In this document: one piece after another, positions 30,805 to 42,739 of the stretch
How the letters are laid out: each line of letters begins with the position of its first letter
How positions within the stretch are numbered: position 1 is the first letter of the stretch
NCBI GenBank assembly: GCA_035578905.1
Contig: JAQJVL010000058.1
Coordinates: forward strand, 1,054,001-1,118,000
Length of the DNA: 64,000 nt
DNA from: Stictocephala bisonia
Lineage: Eukaryota; Arthropoda; Insecta; Hemiptera; Membracidae
Direction of reading: 5' to 3'
Notes under the pieces: model-generated
Databases searched by the model: none
Told to the model about the DNA's origin: nothing
What the model saw: the letters and a program-made list of their open reading frames with translations, nothing else
Made by a program: the position numbers and the translations under genes

Positions 30805-32240
30805 AAGAGGTGGACAAAATAAAAAATGTAACTAAAGAAATGCAATCGTAAACAAATGGAATACAGCATACGTCATGCCAGTGACTGCTATTGTTTTTGG
30901 TACTTCCGATCGCCAGGTGAAGGGTTAACACTTGCGATAGTGGCGCGGTATTTGTTACAAGCGGGTTAGTCAATCTCTGCTGTCGCCACAGGTTTTTGGC
31001 CAAGGTCTGCTGCTATGGCAACCCTCTCACTGGTTTTGTTGCACTGCACACATTTTATGGTTTTATTAAATAAACCGACAGTGTAATTATACACCTAATG
31101 TTGTTGTGATTGAATTATAAATAAGACTAAATAAAAGGGTTTATTGCACTTATTGATTCCGAAACAAATAAACTCTTTGTTATTATATTCAACTACCTCT
31201 ACTCGCCCTCTTCGCCGGTCATAATATTTAGTTTGATTATTATAATCGAAATGTGCAACAAGCTTTCAGTTTACACTGTTACTCATTTATTTACTACTGT
31301 ACTCATTTATTTTTAGTTTTTAAAGTTTAGCCTAACACAATTTTATTCAATTTGTTTTTATTTAACAACTGTTAATCAAATAAATCAATCATAGCTCCAT
31401 AAGAATACCATGGGAATTTTGGAGGCCAATGGGACGGAGTCCTGAAGTCGAAGAAGAAAATCCTTTCTTGGTGAGCCTATAGGAGTCAAGATAAACCTAT
31501 GTACAAAAATGTGGAGTCAGTTGAACGCGTAGTTTTGGACAAATAGTGATGAGTGGTAAATGGCTTTTATATAGCCTATACAGTATAGATAGACTTATTT
31601 TAATTATTTAAAGTCTGATATTTACCTTCATCCTTATAGATATGTAATTATTAATAGTTTGGAAACCGAATATGAAATGTAATATTCTTGAAAAATAAAT
31701 GTGATTCAATTAAGTATCTCTCAAAAAGTTAAGAGGTGTCAAGTACTTTAAAAACTATTATGTTTAATAACAATCCTCGTATAAATCACTTGAAAACCCC
31801 CTTAATATTAGGTACATCGTTAAATCGGTGGTGCAATTTATATATTGTATCTTTTTGTGGTCCATTGTGGAGCGCTAGTGTAGTCGCATGTAAATGTAAT
31901 GCAGTTTAAACCAGCCGCAGTGGCGACCTCACTAACTAACTAAAGTACTGGATTATATTCCTACTGAGATATCTACTGTGTTTGTAAGTCAATGGCGCCA
32001 TTACTAGTAGCCTACTGAAATGCCCGAACAGGCTGTGTTTGAGATCGTCTTTAGAGAAAGCTGAATCTAAAGTTTATTTATATAAACAACAAATCTGAAA
32101 CAGGCCATATGGCTACTGCACGTTAAAACTGAATACCGACAGCTACTACTGGCCACTGGGTTATTTATAGTTAATACTTTCTGACGACGAATCTGTCACA
32201 GTTAGTACTCAGTCTACATGGGTCATCTTTGATCATCCTA
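30805..32240. other. Intergenic DNA with no recognised feature
   Basis: No frame with a domain and no tandem repeat. Uninformative by eye. Confidence 0.45.
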
Positions 32241-32249
32241 CACAAAAAT

Positions 32250-32640
32250 GTACGTCCTGTCCACATAAAAATCCAAACCACGCCTGGAGATTGTAGGCGA
32301 TAAATTTAGTTTTCATCTGTCTGAATACTGACACGGCTAGAGAAGTCCGTTTTAAGGTGGTAGTCAGTGTACGGATGTTGTCCAGGGGAGAGAACCGAGT
32401 ACCGCTGAAAATCAGAACAATATTACGTGGTTCGGATTCCACTTGAAGCTTAGTTAACCTGGCTATTGGGCTATTAATATATAGTTATTTGTAAGGAATA
32501 GTTGACCATAGTGACAATGGCTACACTCGTTCATCTTCACCTGTCACGCTCATTCACCCCTCACATCCGCTCATATCTTGACGATTGATGTTTTAATAAT
32601 GAATAGTTGAATAAAATGAATAAATTATAAATGTCGCTTA
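32250..32640 (+). mobile_element. SINE-A copy 6 (near full length, diverged)
   Basis: GGAGATTGTAGGCGATAAAT, TACGTGGTTCGGATTCCACT, TATTGGGCTATTAATATATA and CTCATATCTTGACGATTG follow in family order. Ends in TGAATAAA-type repeats. Confidence 0.75.
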
Positions 32641-32664
32641 AAAAACAATCTACTAAAAGCACCA

Positions 32665-32960
32665 GTGCGTGAGTGAATGATGCCCTGAGAGGTGGAAGTG
32701 AGATAGAGAATTCCTTCCACAACATTCCCCATTGCGTTATTCTAATAAAAAAATTGTCATTACTACTGAGTGGAAGAAAGGCCGTGAGCTAGAAGCACAG
32801 TAGCAAGCCCCGCCCACTTATGTTCAGAAGTAGTGGCCATTGGCTGGTTTGATTAACACTAATGAATCAAATTAAGAAGGATTAAATTATTAATTAGTAT
32901 TCAAATAACAATTAATAATAACAATAGCACATTGAATAATAAGGTAAACAATAAGCGTAA
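32665..32960 (-). repeat. Repeat family C, copy 1
   Basis: On the minus strand: AAACCAGCCAATGGCCACTA, then GTGGGCGGGGCTTGCTACTG, then CTCTATCTCACTTCCACCTC. Matches 48.74-49.06 and 55.95-56.27 kb. Class unknown. Confidence 0.75.
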
Positions 32961-32964
32961 CAAA

Positions 32965-33595
32965 ATAGTTCATTATAGTTTTTTTTTCTTCAACAAAAAA
33001 ATTGTTACGGAAGTTAGTCAAGCCCGTGATGTACAACAGATCAGCGGTGGAGCGATTCCCCTCCGCTGCTGATGAGATCCGTATATGGGATGAATATAAT
33101 ACGCCTGTTACCTCCGGTCCGGCTTAATTAAAATGTATACTTATATACCATCGTATAAATTACTCAACTTTAACTTAACTTTCAACTTCTAACTTTTCAA
33201 TGCAAATAAATGAACGCATTCGCTTATGGGAATCGTTACGTGAGTGGAAATTATCCACATATTTTCAAATGGTATAAAATAATCTTTAAGTTGAAAACTT
33301 ATCTATTGCAAAGTTACATATGTATCGTTAAACAGTGCTAAAACTAACGTTGTAAGTCGTATTGATATCTAAAAAGAAGGCCTATTTTTTTGTGATTAAA
33401 AGTTAAAAGGGAGTGTAAGACTTTACGAACGGTCTTCAAATAGTGCGTAGTCTCGCTATTGTCACGGTATCAGATCAATACCGCGAGAGACAACGCGTCT
33501 AGGCCATAAATGTACAATTCCATATCTGATGAGTGACCTCTTTTTTGTAACTTCAATGTTTATTACTTGCCGTTAATCAACAAACAAGACAAAGA
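32965..33595. other. Intergenic DNA with no recognised feature
   Basis: Nothing supported beyond AT-rich sequence. Confidence 0.45.
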
Positions 33596-33599
33596 AACG

Positions 33600-33840
33600 T
33601 AGTGTAAAATAAGTAGTTCCAAAGGATTGGCACAAAATTTCCCCCATATTAAACACAAAAAATCAAAACTTTGAAAATTACCAGTTTGATTACCAATTAT
33701 GTATTTTTACCATAACCAAAAAACTAGTCAAGTTAGAGACATGCGGGTCACATATTTTCTGAAAATTTAATCAAAATCTTTAGAGCAGTTTTTGAGAACA
33801 TTCTATTTTTGTATGTTTTTGCCCATACGAATAAAAATTA
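33600..33840 (-). repeat. Repeat family B, copy 4 (half)
   Basis: GTAGTTCCAAAGGATTGGCA to TTTTGCCCATACGAATAAAA matches the first half of copy 2. The other half is missing. Confidence 0.75.
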
Positions 33841-33844
33841 CGAT

Positions 33845-34271
33845 TAATTAATTACGAGTCATTGAAATGTTTGATGATTTCATTTATAATCCTAAAATAT
33901 ATAATGAAGAAATTATGTGTGATCACTCATCACCAAATCTCCGGAACCACTCAACAGACTGTTGAAATGTTGAGTGAAGTTAGCTTTTGTATCATATAAA
34001 CCAACTATGAAAGGATTTCTCGAAATTCCACGCTTAAGGGGTAGAAACGGCCCCTCAACGTTTCCTTTTTTCCATAAGAATAGCATTGGCATTAATTTAA
34101 TTAAATAATCTATTTCAAATAGTGATAAAAAATAAAACAACAAACATGACTTTACAACGTAATTTGGTTTTCATTATGAAATGTTAAAGGTAATTTCTAA
34201 TATCTCTGACATGATTGCAGTACTTTGCACCCCCTTAAAGTAGACTTGTAGGGGATATATAGACTATATAG

Positions 34272-34304
<33 letters not shown>

Positions 34305-34560
34305 CAACTCTTAACTAAGATAACGGTAGTAGACTGAGTTTTTATAATGATATTTGGTTCAGTGGGAGTCACGAAGAGAGTCACGAGAGAATAACGGAGG
34401 GAGGGGTAAGCAAGCGTAGTAAAAGTACAGTTTAGGGTTAATTTTGCATTTTTTTAGTTTCCTCTTGCTTACTTTACAACCAAGGAAGTTTTTTTATGTT
34501 CTGTCCACGTGACCGGATTCACACTTTTTCACATTAATACAGTAAGACTTAACAGATAAA
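33845..34560. other. Left flank of the satellite element
   Basis: Includes a compound TA/CA microsatellite at about 34268-34300. A 76-codon minus-strand frame (33913-34143) has no recognised domain. Confidence 0.45.
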
Positions 34561-34561
34561 G

Positions 34562-34600
34562 TATACCAGAGGTTTATGTTACCTAATATTCAGTCAAGTG
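34562..34600 (+). repeat. Left terminal inverted repeat, 39 bp
   Basis: Pairs with 39560-39598; the mismatches are G/A in TATGTT and A/T in CCTAAT. Confidence 0.9.
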
Positions 34601-37600
34601 CGTTGCGCGTCCGTGTGTGTGTCAGTGTTTTTCAAGACTTATGACGATCTCACTAGAGTGAAGATTTTATGTATTTTCGGCTTGAAAATGACTACATGAG
34701 TTGATGCACGGTCGGTACACGGCGCGGATGATGCAGGTTGCGAGTCTAGACGTCATCAGGGCGTTGCGCGTCCGTGTTTGTGTCAGTGTTTTTCAAGACT
34801 TATGACGATCTCACTAGAGTGAAGATTTTATGTATTTTCGGCTTGAAAATGACTACATGAGTTGATGCACGGTCGGTACACGGCGCGGGTGATGCAGGTT
34901 GCGAGTCTAGACGTCATCAGGGCGTTGCGCGTCCGTGTGTGTCAGTGTATTTCAAGACTTATGACGATCTCACTAGAGTGAAGATTTTATGTATTTTCGG
35001 CTTGAAAATGACTACATGAGTTGATGCACGGTCGGTACACGGCGCGGGTGATGCAGGTTGCGAGTCTAGACGTCATCAGGGCGTTGCGCGTCCGTGTGTG
35101 TGTCAGTGTTTTTCAAGACTTATGACGATCTCACTAGAGTGAAGATTTTATGTATTTTCGGCTTGAAAATGACTACATGAGTTGATGCACGGTCGGTACA
35201 CGGCGCGGGTGATGCAGGTTGCGAGTCTAGACGTCATCAGGGCGTTGCGCGTCCGTGTGTGTCAGTGTTTTTCAAGACTTATGACGATCTCACTAGAGTG
35301 AAGATTTTATGTATTTTCGGCTTGAAAATGACTACATGAGTTGATGCACGGTCGGTACACGGCGCGGGTGATGCAGGTTGCGAGTCTAGACGTCATCAGG
35401 GCGTTGCGCGTCCGTGTGTGTGTCAGTGTTTTTCAAGACTTATGACGATCTCACTAGAGTGAAGATTTTATGTATTTTCGGCTTGAAAATGACTACATGA
35501 GTTGATGCACGGTCGGTACACGGCGCGGGTGATGCAGGTTGCGAGTCTAGACGTCATCAGGGCGTTGCGCGTCCGTGTGTGTCAGTGTTTTTCAAGACTT
35601 ATGACGATCTCACTAGAGTGAAGATTTTATGTATTTTCGGCTTGAAAATGACTACATGAGTTGATGCACGGTCGGTACACGGCGCGGGTGATGCAGGTTG
35701 CGAGTCTAGACGTCATCAGGGCGTTGCGCGTCCGTGTGTGTGTCAGTGTTTTTCAAGACTTATGACGATCTCACTAGAGTGAAGATTTTATGTATTTTCG
35801 GCTTGAAAATGACTACATGAGTTGATGCACGGTCGGTACACGGCGCGGGTGATGCAGGTTGCGAGTCTAGACGTCATCAGAGCGTTGCGCGTCCGTGTGT
35901 GTCAGTGTTTTTCAAGACTTATGACGATCTCACTAGAGTGAAGATTTTATGTATTTTCGGCTTGAAAATGACTACATGAGTTGATGCACGGTCGGTACAC
36001 GGCGCGGGTGATGCAGGTTGCGAGTCTAGACGTCATCAGGGCGTTGCGCGTCCGTGTGTGTGTCAGTGTTTTTCAAGACTTATGACGATCTCACTAGAGT
36101 GAAGATTTTATGTATTTTCGGCTTGAAAATGACTACATGAGTTGATGCACTGCACGGTCGGTACACGGCGCGGGTGATGCAGGTTGCGAGTCTAGACGTC
36201 ATCAGGGCGTTGCGCGTCCGTGTGTGTGTCAGTGTTTTTCAAGACTTATGACGATCTCACTAGAGTGAAGATTTTATGTATTTTCGGCTTGAAAATGACT
36301 ACATGAGTTGATGCACGGTCGGTACACGGCGCGGGTGATGCAGGTTGCGAGTCTAGACGTCATCAGGGCGTTGCGCGTCCGTGTGTGTGTCAGTGTTTTT
36401 CAAGACTTATGACGATCTCACTAGAGTGAAGATTTTATGTATTTTCGGCTTGAAAATGACTACATGAGTTGATGCACGGTCGGTACACGGCGCGGGTGAT
36501 GCAGGTTGCGAGTCTAGACGTCATCAGGGCGTTGCGCGTCCGTGTGTGTGTCAGTGTTTTTCAAGACTTATGACGATCTCACTAGAGTGAAGATTTTATG
36601 TATTTTCGGCTTGAAAATGACTACATGAGTTGATGCACGGTCGGTACACGGCGCGGGTGATGCAGGTTGCGAGTCTAGACGTCATCAGGGCGTTGCGCGT
36701 CCGTGTGTGTGTCAGTGTTTTTCAAGACTTATGACGATCTCACTAGAGTGAAGATTTTATGTATTTTCGGCTTGAAAATGACTACATGAGTTGATGCACG
36801 GTTGGTACACGGCGCGGGTGATGCAGGTTGCGAGTCTAGACGTCATCAGAGCGTTGCGCGTCCTTGTGTGTCAGTGTTTTTCAAGACTTATGACGATCTC
36901 ACAAGAGTGAAGATTTTATGTATTTTCGGCTTGAAAATGACTACATGAGTTGATGCACGGTCGGTACACGGCGCGGGTGATGCAGGTTGCGAGTCTAGAC
37001 GTCATCAGGGCGTTGCGCGTCCGTGTGTGTGTCAGTGTTTTTCAAGACTTATGACGATCTCACTAGAGTGAAGATTTTATGTATTTTCGGCTTGAAAATG
37101 ACTACATGAGTTGATGCACGGTCGGTACACGGCGCGGGTGATGCAGGTTGCGAGTCTAGACGTCATCAGAGCGTTGCGCGTCCTTGTGTGTCAGTGTTTT
37201 TCAAGACTTATGACGATCTCACTAGAGTGAAGATTTTATGTATTTTCGGCTTGAAAATGACTACATGAGTTGATGCACGGTCGGTACACGGCGCGGGTGA
37301 TGCAGGTTGCGAGTCTAGACGTCATCAGGGCGTTGCGCGTCCGTGTGTGTGTCAGTGTTTTTCAAGACTTATGACGATCTCACTAGAGTGAAGATTTTAT
37401 GTATTTTCGGCTTGAAAATGACTACATGAGTTGATGCACTGCACGGTCGGTACACGGCGCGGGTGATGCAGGTTGCGAGTCTAGACGTCATCAGGGCGTT
37501 GCGCGTCCGTGTGTGTGTCAGTGTTTTTCAAGACTTATGACGATCTCACTAGAGTGAAGATTTTATGTATTTTCGGCTTGAAAATGACTACATGAGTTGA

Positions 37601-39520
37601 TGCACGGTCGGTACACGGCGCGGGTGATGCAGGTTGCGAGTCTAGACGTCATCAGGGCGTTGCGCGTCCGTGTGTGTCAGTGTTTTTCAAGACTTATGAC
37701 GATCTCACTAGAGTGAAGATTTTATGTATTTTCGGCTTGAAAATGACTACATGAGTTGATGCACGGTCGGTACACCGCGCGGGTGATGCAGGTTGCGAGT
37801 CTAGACGTCATCAGGGCGTTGCGCGTCCGTGTGTGTCAGTGTTTTTCAAGACTTATGACGATCTCACTAGAGTGAAGATTTTATGTATTTTCGGCTTGAA
37901 AATGACTACATGAGTTGATGCACGGTCGGTACACGGCGCGGGTGATGCAGGTTGCGAGTCTAGACGTCATCAGAGCGTTGCGCGTCCGTGTGTGTCAGTG
38001 TTTTTCAAGACTTATGACGATCTCACTAGAGTGAAGATTTTATGTATTTTCGGCTTGAAAATGACTACATGAGTTGATGCACGGTCGGTACACGGCGCGG
38101 GTGATGCAGGTTGCGAGTCTAGACGTCATCAGGGCGTTGCGCGTCCGTGTGTGTGTCAGTGTTTTTCAAGACTTATGACGATCTCACTAGAGTGAAGATT
38201 TTATGTATTTTCGGCTTGAAAATGACTACATGAGTTGATGCACGGTCGGTACACGGCGCGGGTGATGCAGGTTGCGAGTCTAGACGTCATCAGGGCGTTG
38301 CGCGTCCGTGTGTGTGTCAGTGTTTTTCAAGACTTATGACGATCTCACTAGAGTGAAGATTTTATGTATTTTCGGCTTGAAAATGACTACATGAGTTGAT
38401 GCACGGTCGGTACACGGCGCGGGTGATGCAGGTTGCGAGTCTAGACGTCATCAGGGCGTTGCGCGTCCGTGTGTGTGTCAGTGTTTTTCAAGACTTATGA
38501 CGATCTCACTAGAGTGAAGATTTTATGTATTTTCGGCTTGAAAATGACTACATGAGTTGATGCAAGGTCGGTACACGGCGCGGGTGATGCAGGTTGCGAG
38601 TCTAGACGTCATCAGGGCGTTGCGCGTCCGTGTGTGTGTCAGTGTTTTTCAAGACTTATGACGATCTCACTAGAGTGAAGATTTTATGTATTTTCGGCTT
38701 GAAAATGACTACATGAGTTGATGCACGGTCGGTACACGGCGCGGGTGATGCAGGTTGCGAGTCTAGACGTCATCAGAGCGTTGCGCGTCCTTGTGTGTCA
38801 GTGTTTTTCAAGACTTATGACGATCTCACAAGAGTGAAGATTTTATGTATTTTCGGCTTGAAAATGACTACATGAGTTGATGCACGGTCGGTACACGGCG
38901 CGGGTGATGCAGGTTGCGAGTCTAGACGTCATCAGGGCGTTGCGCGTCCGTGTGTGTGTCAGTGTTTTTCAAGACTTATGACGATCTCACTAGAGTGAAG
39001 ATTTTATGTATTTTCGGCTTGAAAATGACTACATGAGTTGATGCACGGTCGGTACACGGCGCGGGTGATGCAGGTTGCGAGTCTAGACGTCATCAGAGCG
39101 TTGCGCGTCCGTGTGTGTCAGTGTTTTTCAAGACTTATGACGATCTCACTAGAGTGAAGATTTTATGTATTTTCGGCTTGAAAATGACTACATGAGTTGA
39201 TGCACGGATGGTACACGGCGCGGGTGATGCAGGTTGCGAGTCTAGACGTCATCAGGGCGTTGCGCGTCCGTGTGTGTGTCAGTGTTTTTCAAGACTTATG
39301 ACGATCTCACTAGAGTGAAGATTTTATGTATTTTCGGCTTGAAAATGACTACATGAGTTGATGCACTGCACGGTCGGTACACGGCGCGGGTGATGCAGGT
39401 TGCGAGTCTAGACGTCATCAGGGCGTTGCGCGTCCGTGTGTGTCAGTGTTTTTCAAGACTTATGACGATCTCACAAGAGTGAAGATTTTATGTATTTTCG
39501 GCTTGAAAATGACTATATGA
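34600..39520 (+). repeat. Satellite array, about 31 monomers of 159-161 bp
   Basis: Monomers start GCGTTGCGCGTCCGTGTGTG (34600, 34761, 34922, 35081, 35242, and on to 39423). Length differences come mostly from one GT step. Variants include AGAGCG for GGGCG, CCTTGTG for CCGTGTG, ACAAGAG for ACTAGAG, and a 5-bp ACTGC insertion at three places. Each monomer holds the dyad TCACT-AG-AGTGA. Identity between monomers is very high, so homogenisation is recent or ongoing. No open frame of note. Confidence 0.98.
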
Positions 39521-39559
39521 GTTAGTCGAAACCGGTCACCATCTGACGACGTGTTGGGC

Positions 39560-39598
39560 CACTTGACTGAATATAAGGTAATATAAACCTCTGGTATA
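39560..39598 (-). repeat. Right terminal inverted repeat, 39 bp
   Basis: Reverse complement of 34562-34600; starts CACTTGACTGAATATAAGGT on the plus strand. Confidence 0.9.
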
Positions 39599-39599
39599 A

Positions 39600-40035
39600 T
39601 TAGACAGTAGTTCGGAGGCAATACATTATGAAGATAAAGTATGTTTTAATTGTAAAATACTGATTTTAGTAAAGTAAATAGTTTGTTCCTTCTGATAATA
39701 CGCCTTTGGTAGTGTAAGTTCGACAAGGAAGCTGTGCGATGTGTTGCGAAGCTCTTACCGAACGTCATGTACGTACAATGATAAACCCCTAACTGTACTT
39801 TACACTTACAAGTGTGTTCACGTGACACAAGTAAACTCTTAACAGTTGAGTCAACTTTAAACGTATTGCCTCTTAGTACAAAAGATCATAAGTGTAATTC
39901 TATATATGTACAACTTGTACACTATAAGATTTCTCTCAACACATAGGTGGAAAATATAGCAGTTAAATTGTCTCTTTACTGATTAACCTCTTTACACTAT
40001 CATGGACTAACAGACTACATTCGTTGTTATGGACT
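39600..40035. other. Right flank of the satellite element
   Basis: AT-rich; a 60-codon minus-strand frame (39646-39828) has no domain. Confidence 0.45.
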
Positions 40036-40039
40036 CCGT

Positions 40040-40450
40040 CGGCACTAGCAGTGTTGTAACCCAGCTACTTGGAGACAAAGTGTTGTGGAGATTGTAGGTG
40101 ATAGGTTCTATGCTCGGTCCTCTTAATACCGACATGACGTCCGCTCAATGGTTTCTATTGAAGTGGTGGACAGTACTAATAAAGTCTGATGTGTCCGTGT
40201 TGCCTTGTAGTCAGAGTCCGGATGTTGTTTAATGAAGAAAACTGAGTAAGAGGCTTGTCAGTTAGCTGAAAGTCAGACACATACTAGGTGGTTCGGATTC
40301 CACATAAAGCTGTAGGTCCCTTAGTTGCCCTGGTTATCGCGCTATTACTAAATGACTCTCTCTGAGCTATAAGTCGAACTCAGTTAGTAAAAAGACTACA
40401 AAGGTCATCCATATTCATCCTACACTCAATTAATAATTCAATACGCCTTT
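40040..40450 (+). mobile_element. SINE-A copy 7 (best full-length copy)
   Basis: Plus-strand copy, a good reference: head GTAACCCAGCTACTTGGAGA, then GGAGATTGTAGGTGATAGGT, CCGCTCAATGGTTTCTATTG, the B-box-like GGTTCGGATTCCACATAAAG, GTAGGTCCCTTAGTTGCCCT and AACTCAGTTAGTAAAAAGAC. The end is diverged. Confidence 0.8.
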
Positions 40451-40454
40451 TTAC

Positions 40455-41030
40455 TGTCTAGATAGTAATGGAGTGTTACTATCTGTACACTAAATTTTAA
40501 ATATGATTGTATAGATCATAAAATAAGTATAAGCTGTGTTGCCATCACGAATCTGAATAATGATAATTATAACAGCATTTTCTTACGCTATTGTCACCTG
40601 TGCTACCTGTTTTACGACACAGGCTCACAGTAGAATAATAATACCTCTAGAAGCACAACAATTCTCTCTATCTACCACCTCGTTAAACATTCAACACAAA
40701 CCAAACTCATCTCGATACCAGTGTCATGGAAGAGACCACACCATTATTTATATATAATCAATCACAATTACACAAAGCCTACCGTAAAAAAAAATTCAAA
40801 AATATCCACTAACATTTGACAACTGTACAAAAATTCCAAATTCTAATCAACACTGGACGGTATAATTTTCCCTCCACAATCTACTTATGTCCGTGATGAA
40901 GATGCAGCTGGTTGTAGCAAAAAATAAAGCCACACTCTTGCAGACAGAGTTGGCATTTCTTCTCACTTCAAACGACTAAAGTATTAATTACACGGATGTC
41001 AGTGATGTTTGCAGCCATGAGAGTAGACGC
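40455..41030. other. Intergenic DNA with no recognised feature
   Basis: A 65-codon frame at 40560-40757 has no recognisable domain. Confidence 0.45.
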
Positions 41031-41034
41031 TGTC

Positions 41035-41431
41035 TTTCAGCCTTGCATATATTTGCATCTACTGTATAAACTAAGAGAAAAAAGAAACAGAGGTCGCTTT
41101 TTGTGGCCGCAGCTAGCGCCTCATTAGCAGTTTGTACTAACGTAAATCTTCATAAATAAGTATACTAATAACTACTACGTTTGCCTTTGAGAATCTGGAG
41201 GAGAATAAGAGGAGGGACTATTCTGTGTCTATTCTGTGTTAGTCGCTCAAAACCTAATCAGCGCAGATTAGATGCGACCTCTGTTCATTCTTCTCTTGTT
41301 AACTCACGTCGCTCCTGGTATCCTAATATTACTGATAAAAAACTATCAGTTAAGTCCAGGATTCGAACCTGCGTTATCTCTAACTCAGGTACTAAGTCCT
41401 GATGCCTTATACCGCTCGGCCACCGGCTCCC
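41035..41431 (-). mobile_element. tRNA-derived SINE (Leu/Ser-type head), minus strand
   Basis: On the minus strand the head reads GGGAGCCGGTGGCCGAGCGG, with A box TGGCCGAGCGG (41412-41422) and B box GGTTCGAATCC (41359-41369), resembling a tRNA-Leu or tRNA-Ser gene including a long variable region. The acceptor ends do not pair, so it is a SINE rather than a tRNA. The far end holds AAACAGAGGTCGCTTTTTGT, matching the SINE-T body at 19.6 kb. Confidence 0.65.
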
Positions 41432-41440
41432 ATGTGGCCG

Positions 41441-41785
41441 CCATATTGGATTTATTCCCACAAGAGCAATATTAAAAACGGCACAGTTTTTTTGGAAAAT
41501 AAAATTTTTACATTGCTTTTTGAAAGAACATAAAATTTATTAGAGAATCCACTTTTTAAAATGTTATTTGTTCATTTGTACTTTTATGAATTGATTGTAC
41601 AATTAAATTTTATTAAATCATAAACTATTTAATTGAAATTCGATATTTTTCAAATTTAAAACTGAATTCTCTACTGCCTTTTAGCATCTTTCAAAATATG
41701 TAAGAATTATAATTATCTGACAAATCATTAGTCCCTTCGGCGTTCCGCATTTAAAATTGCTCTTATGGGAATAAATCCAAAGTGG
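41441..41785. mobile_element. MITE with about 40-bp inverted ends
   Basis: Left CCATATTGGATTTATTCCCA (41441-41480) pairs with right 41746-41785 at roughly 33 of 40 positions. The 345-bp element is AT-rich and directly follows the SINE head. Confidence 0.7.
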
Positions 41786-41868
41786 TGACAACCCCTACAG
41801 CCTCTTAAGGCTACTTCCGTTCCTCCAAAGCCATTAACAATTCACATAGTTCACAGTGACCAGCAAAC

Positions 41869-42253
41869 AGGGTTGCCACCCGTCCCGATTCCGTCGGAAC
41901 AGTCTCGATTTTAGGTCCTTTTTGGCCCGATACTTTGATTTCAAAAGTAAATAAATACTTAATCAGGCTATTTTAATAAAGGCACGACTTAACTTTTTAC
42001 AAACACAATTGTATGCATGGAGTAAACTCAACTAATTTGTTTATTTTAACTTTACCCATGAAAAATATCGCTAATATTTATAGTTATTCACTATTTGTAT
42101 TGAGTTGACTACCAATCAAAGCCTCTGGTCTATATTTTGCCAGTGTGTTAGGCGAAAGTGTACTCGTCTTCCTATCTTCTGGGGTGGGGGGTAGGGGCTG
42201 TCTTGCTCAAACACTGATGGTCCTTCCCGTTGTTTTCTTAAGAAAAGGTGGCA
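41869..42253. mobile_element. Possible hAT-like MITE
   Basis: Left CAGGGTTGCCACCC and right end, reversed, CAGATTGCCACCT form a short imperfect inverted repeat with the CAGxGxTGCCA start common in hAT elements. I find no 8-bp target duplication. Confidence 0.35.
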
Positions 42254-42409
42254 ATCTGTTTACAAGTGCCTTAATGATTTAACGACACGACGAGGAAAGT
42301 TGAGATATAAACCTTTGTTCTGCTCTGAAATACATCATAACGTTACACGTTAATTTCACGGTACTCTGGCCTTTGAAGCCTATCAGTGCTTGCTATCATT
42401 ATGAGAGCT

Positions 42410-42560
42410 GTTATCAGTTGGCAGGGCCCGCCATGAGTGCCGTGGCAGCGGCAGTGGTAGACCGGCAGTCGGCAGACTCTACCATCCACCACCTCTGTAG
42501 CTAGCTAGAAGCTGGCTAGCTATGACTCGACCCTCCGACAAGTATGGTGAGTAACCCATT
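42410..42560 (+). other. GC-rich patch with a strong splice-donor match
   Basis: A GC-rich stretch ends GACAAGTATGGTGAGTAACC; ATG|GTGAGTAA is a near-ideal donor. It could be a 5' exon of an unseen gene, but no partner exon is recognisable. Confidence 0.2.
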
Positions 42561-42599
42561 AATCTTAAGTTGTTTGTTTTTGCTGTGTTTAACATAGGG

Positions 42600-42735
42600 A
42601 AGAATGTGTACAGTGGTGGGAAGAAGAGTATGTGTAAGAGTTAGTGGGTGGGTCATTACCACGTAAACTATCTGGTGGGTGGATAGATCAAAATCAGTAC
42701 GTGTATTGGGGGGTGGTTGGCTCAATACTATGTGT
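42600..42735 (+). repeat. G-rich minisatellite, diverged units
   Basis: TACAGTGGTGGGAAGAAGAG, GTGGGTGGGTCATTACCACG and GGGGGGTGGTTGGCTCAATAC resemble the dispersed core, about three loose units. Confidence 0.5.
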
Positions 42736-42739
42736 AGAG

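Larger units (their letters stand above)
34562..39598. mobile_element. TIR-bounded element filled with a satellite array (5,037 bp)
   Basis: The left terminal repeat 34562-34600 begins TATACCAGAGGTTTATGTTA and ends TCAGTCAAGTG. The right one, 39560-39598, is its reverse complement at 37 of 39 bases. The left repeat ends where the first satellite monomer begins; a 40-bp unique segment (39520-39559) separates the last monomer from the right one. Both outer edges read TATACCAG, so a TA target duplication of Tc1/mariner type is possible (TA, then TACCAG). There is no transposase frame, so it would be non-autonomous. The superfamily is an inference. Confidence 0.8.

Noticed and set aside
41351..41431. 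tRNA-Leu or tRNA-Ser gene on the minus strand
   Set aside because: A and B boxes are good but the acceptor stem does not pair and a SINE body follows.
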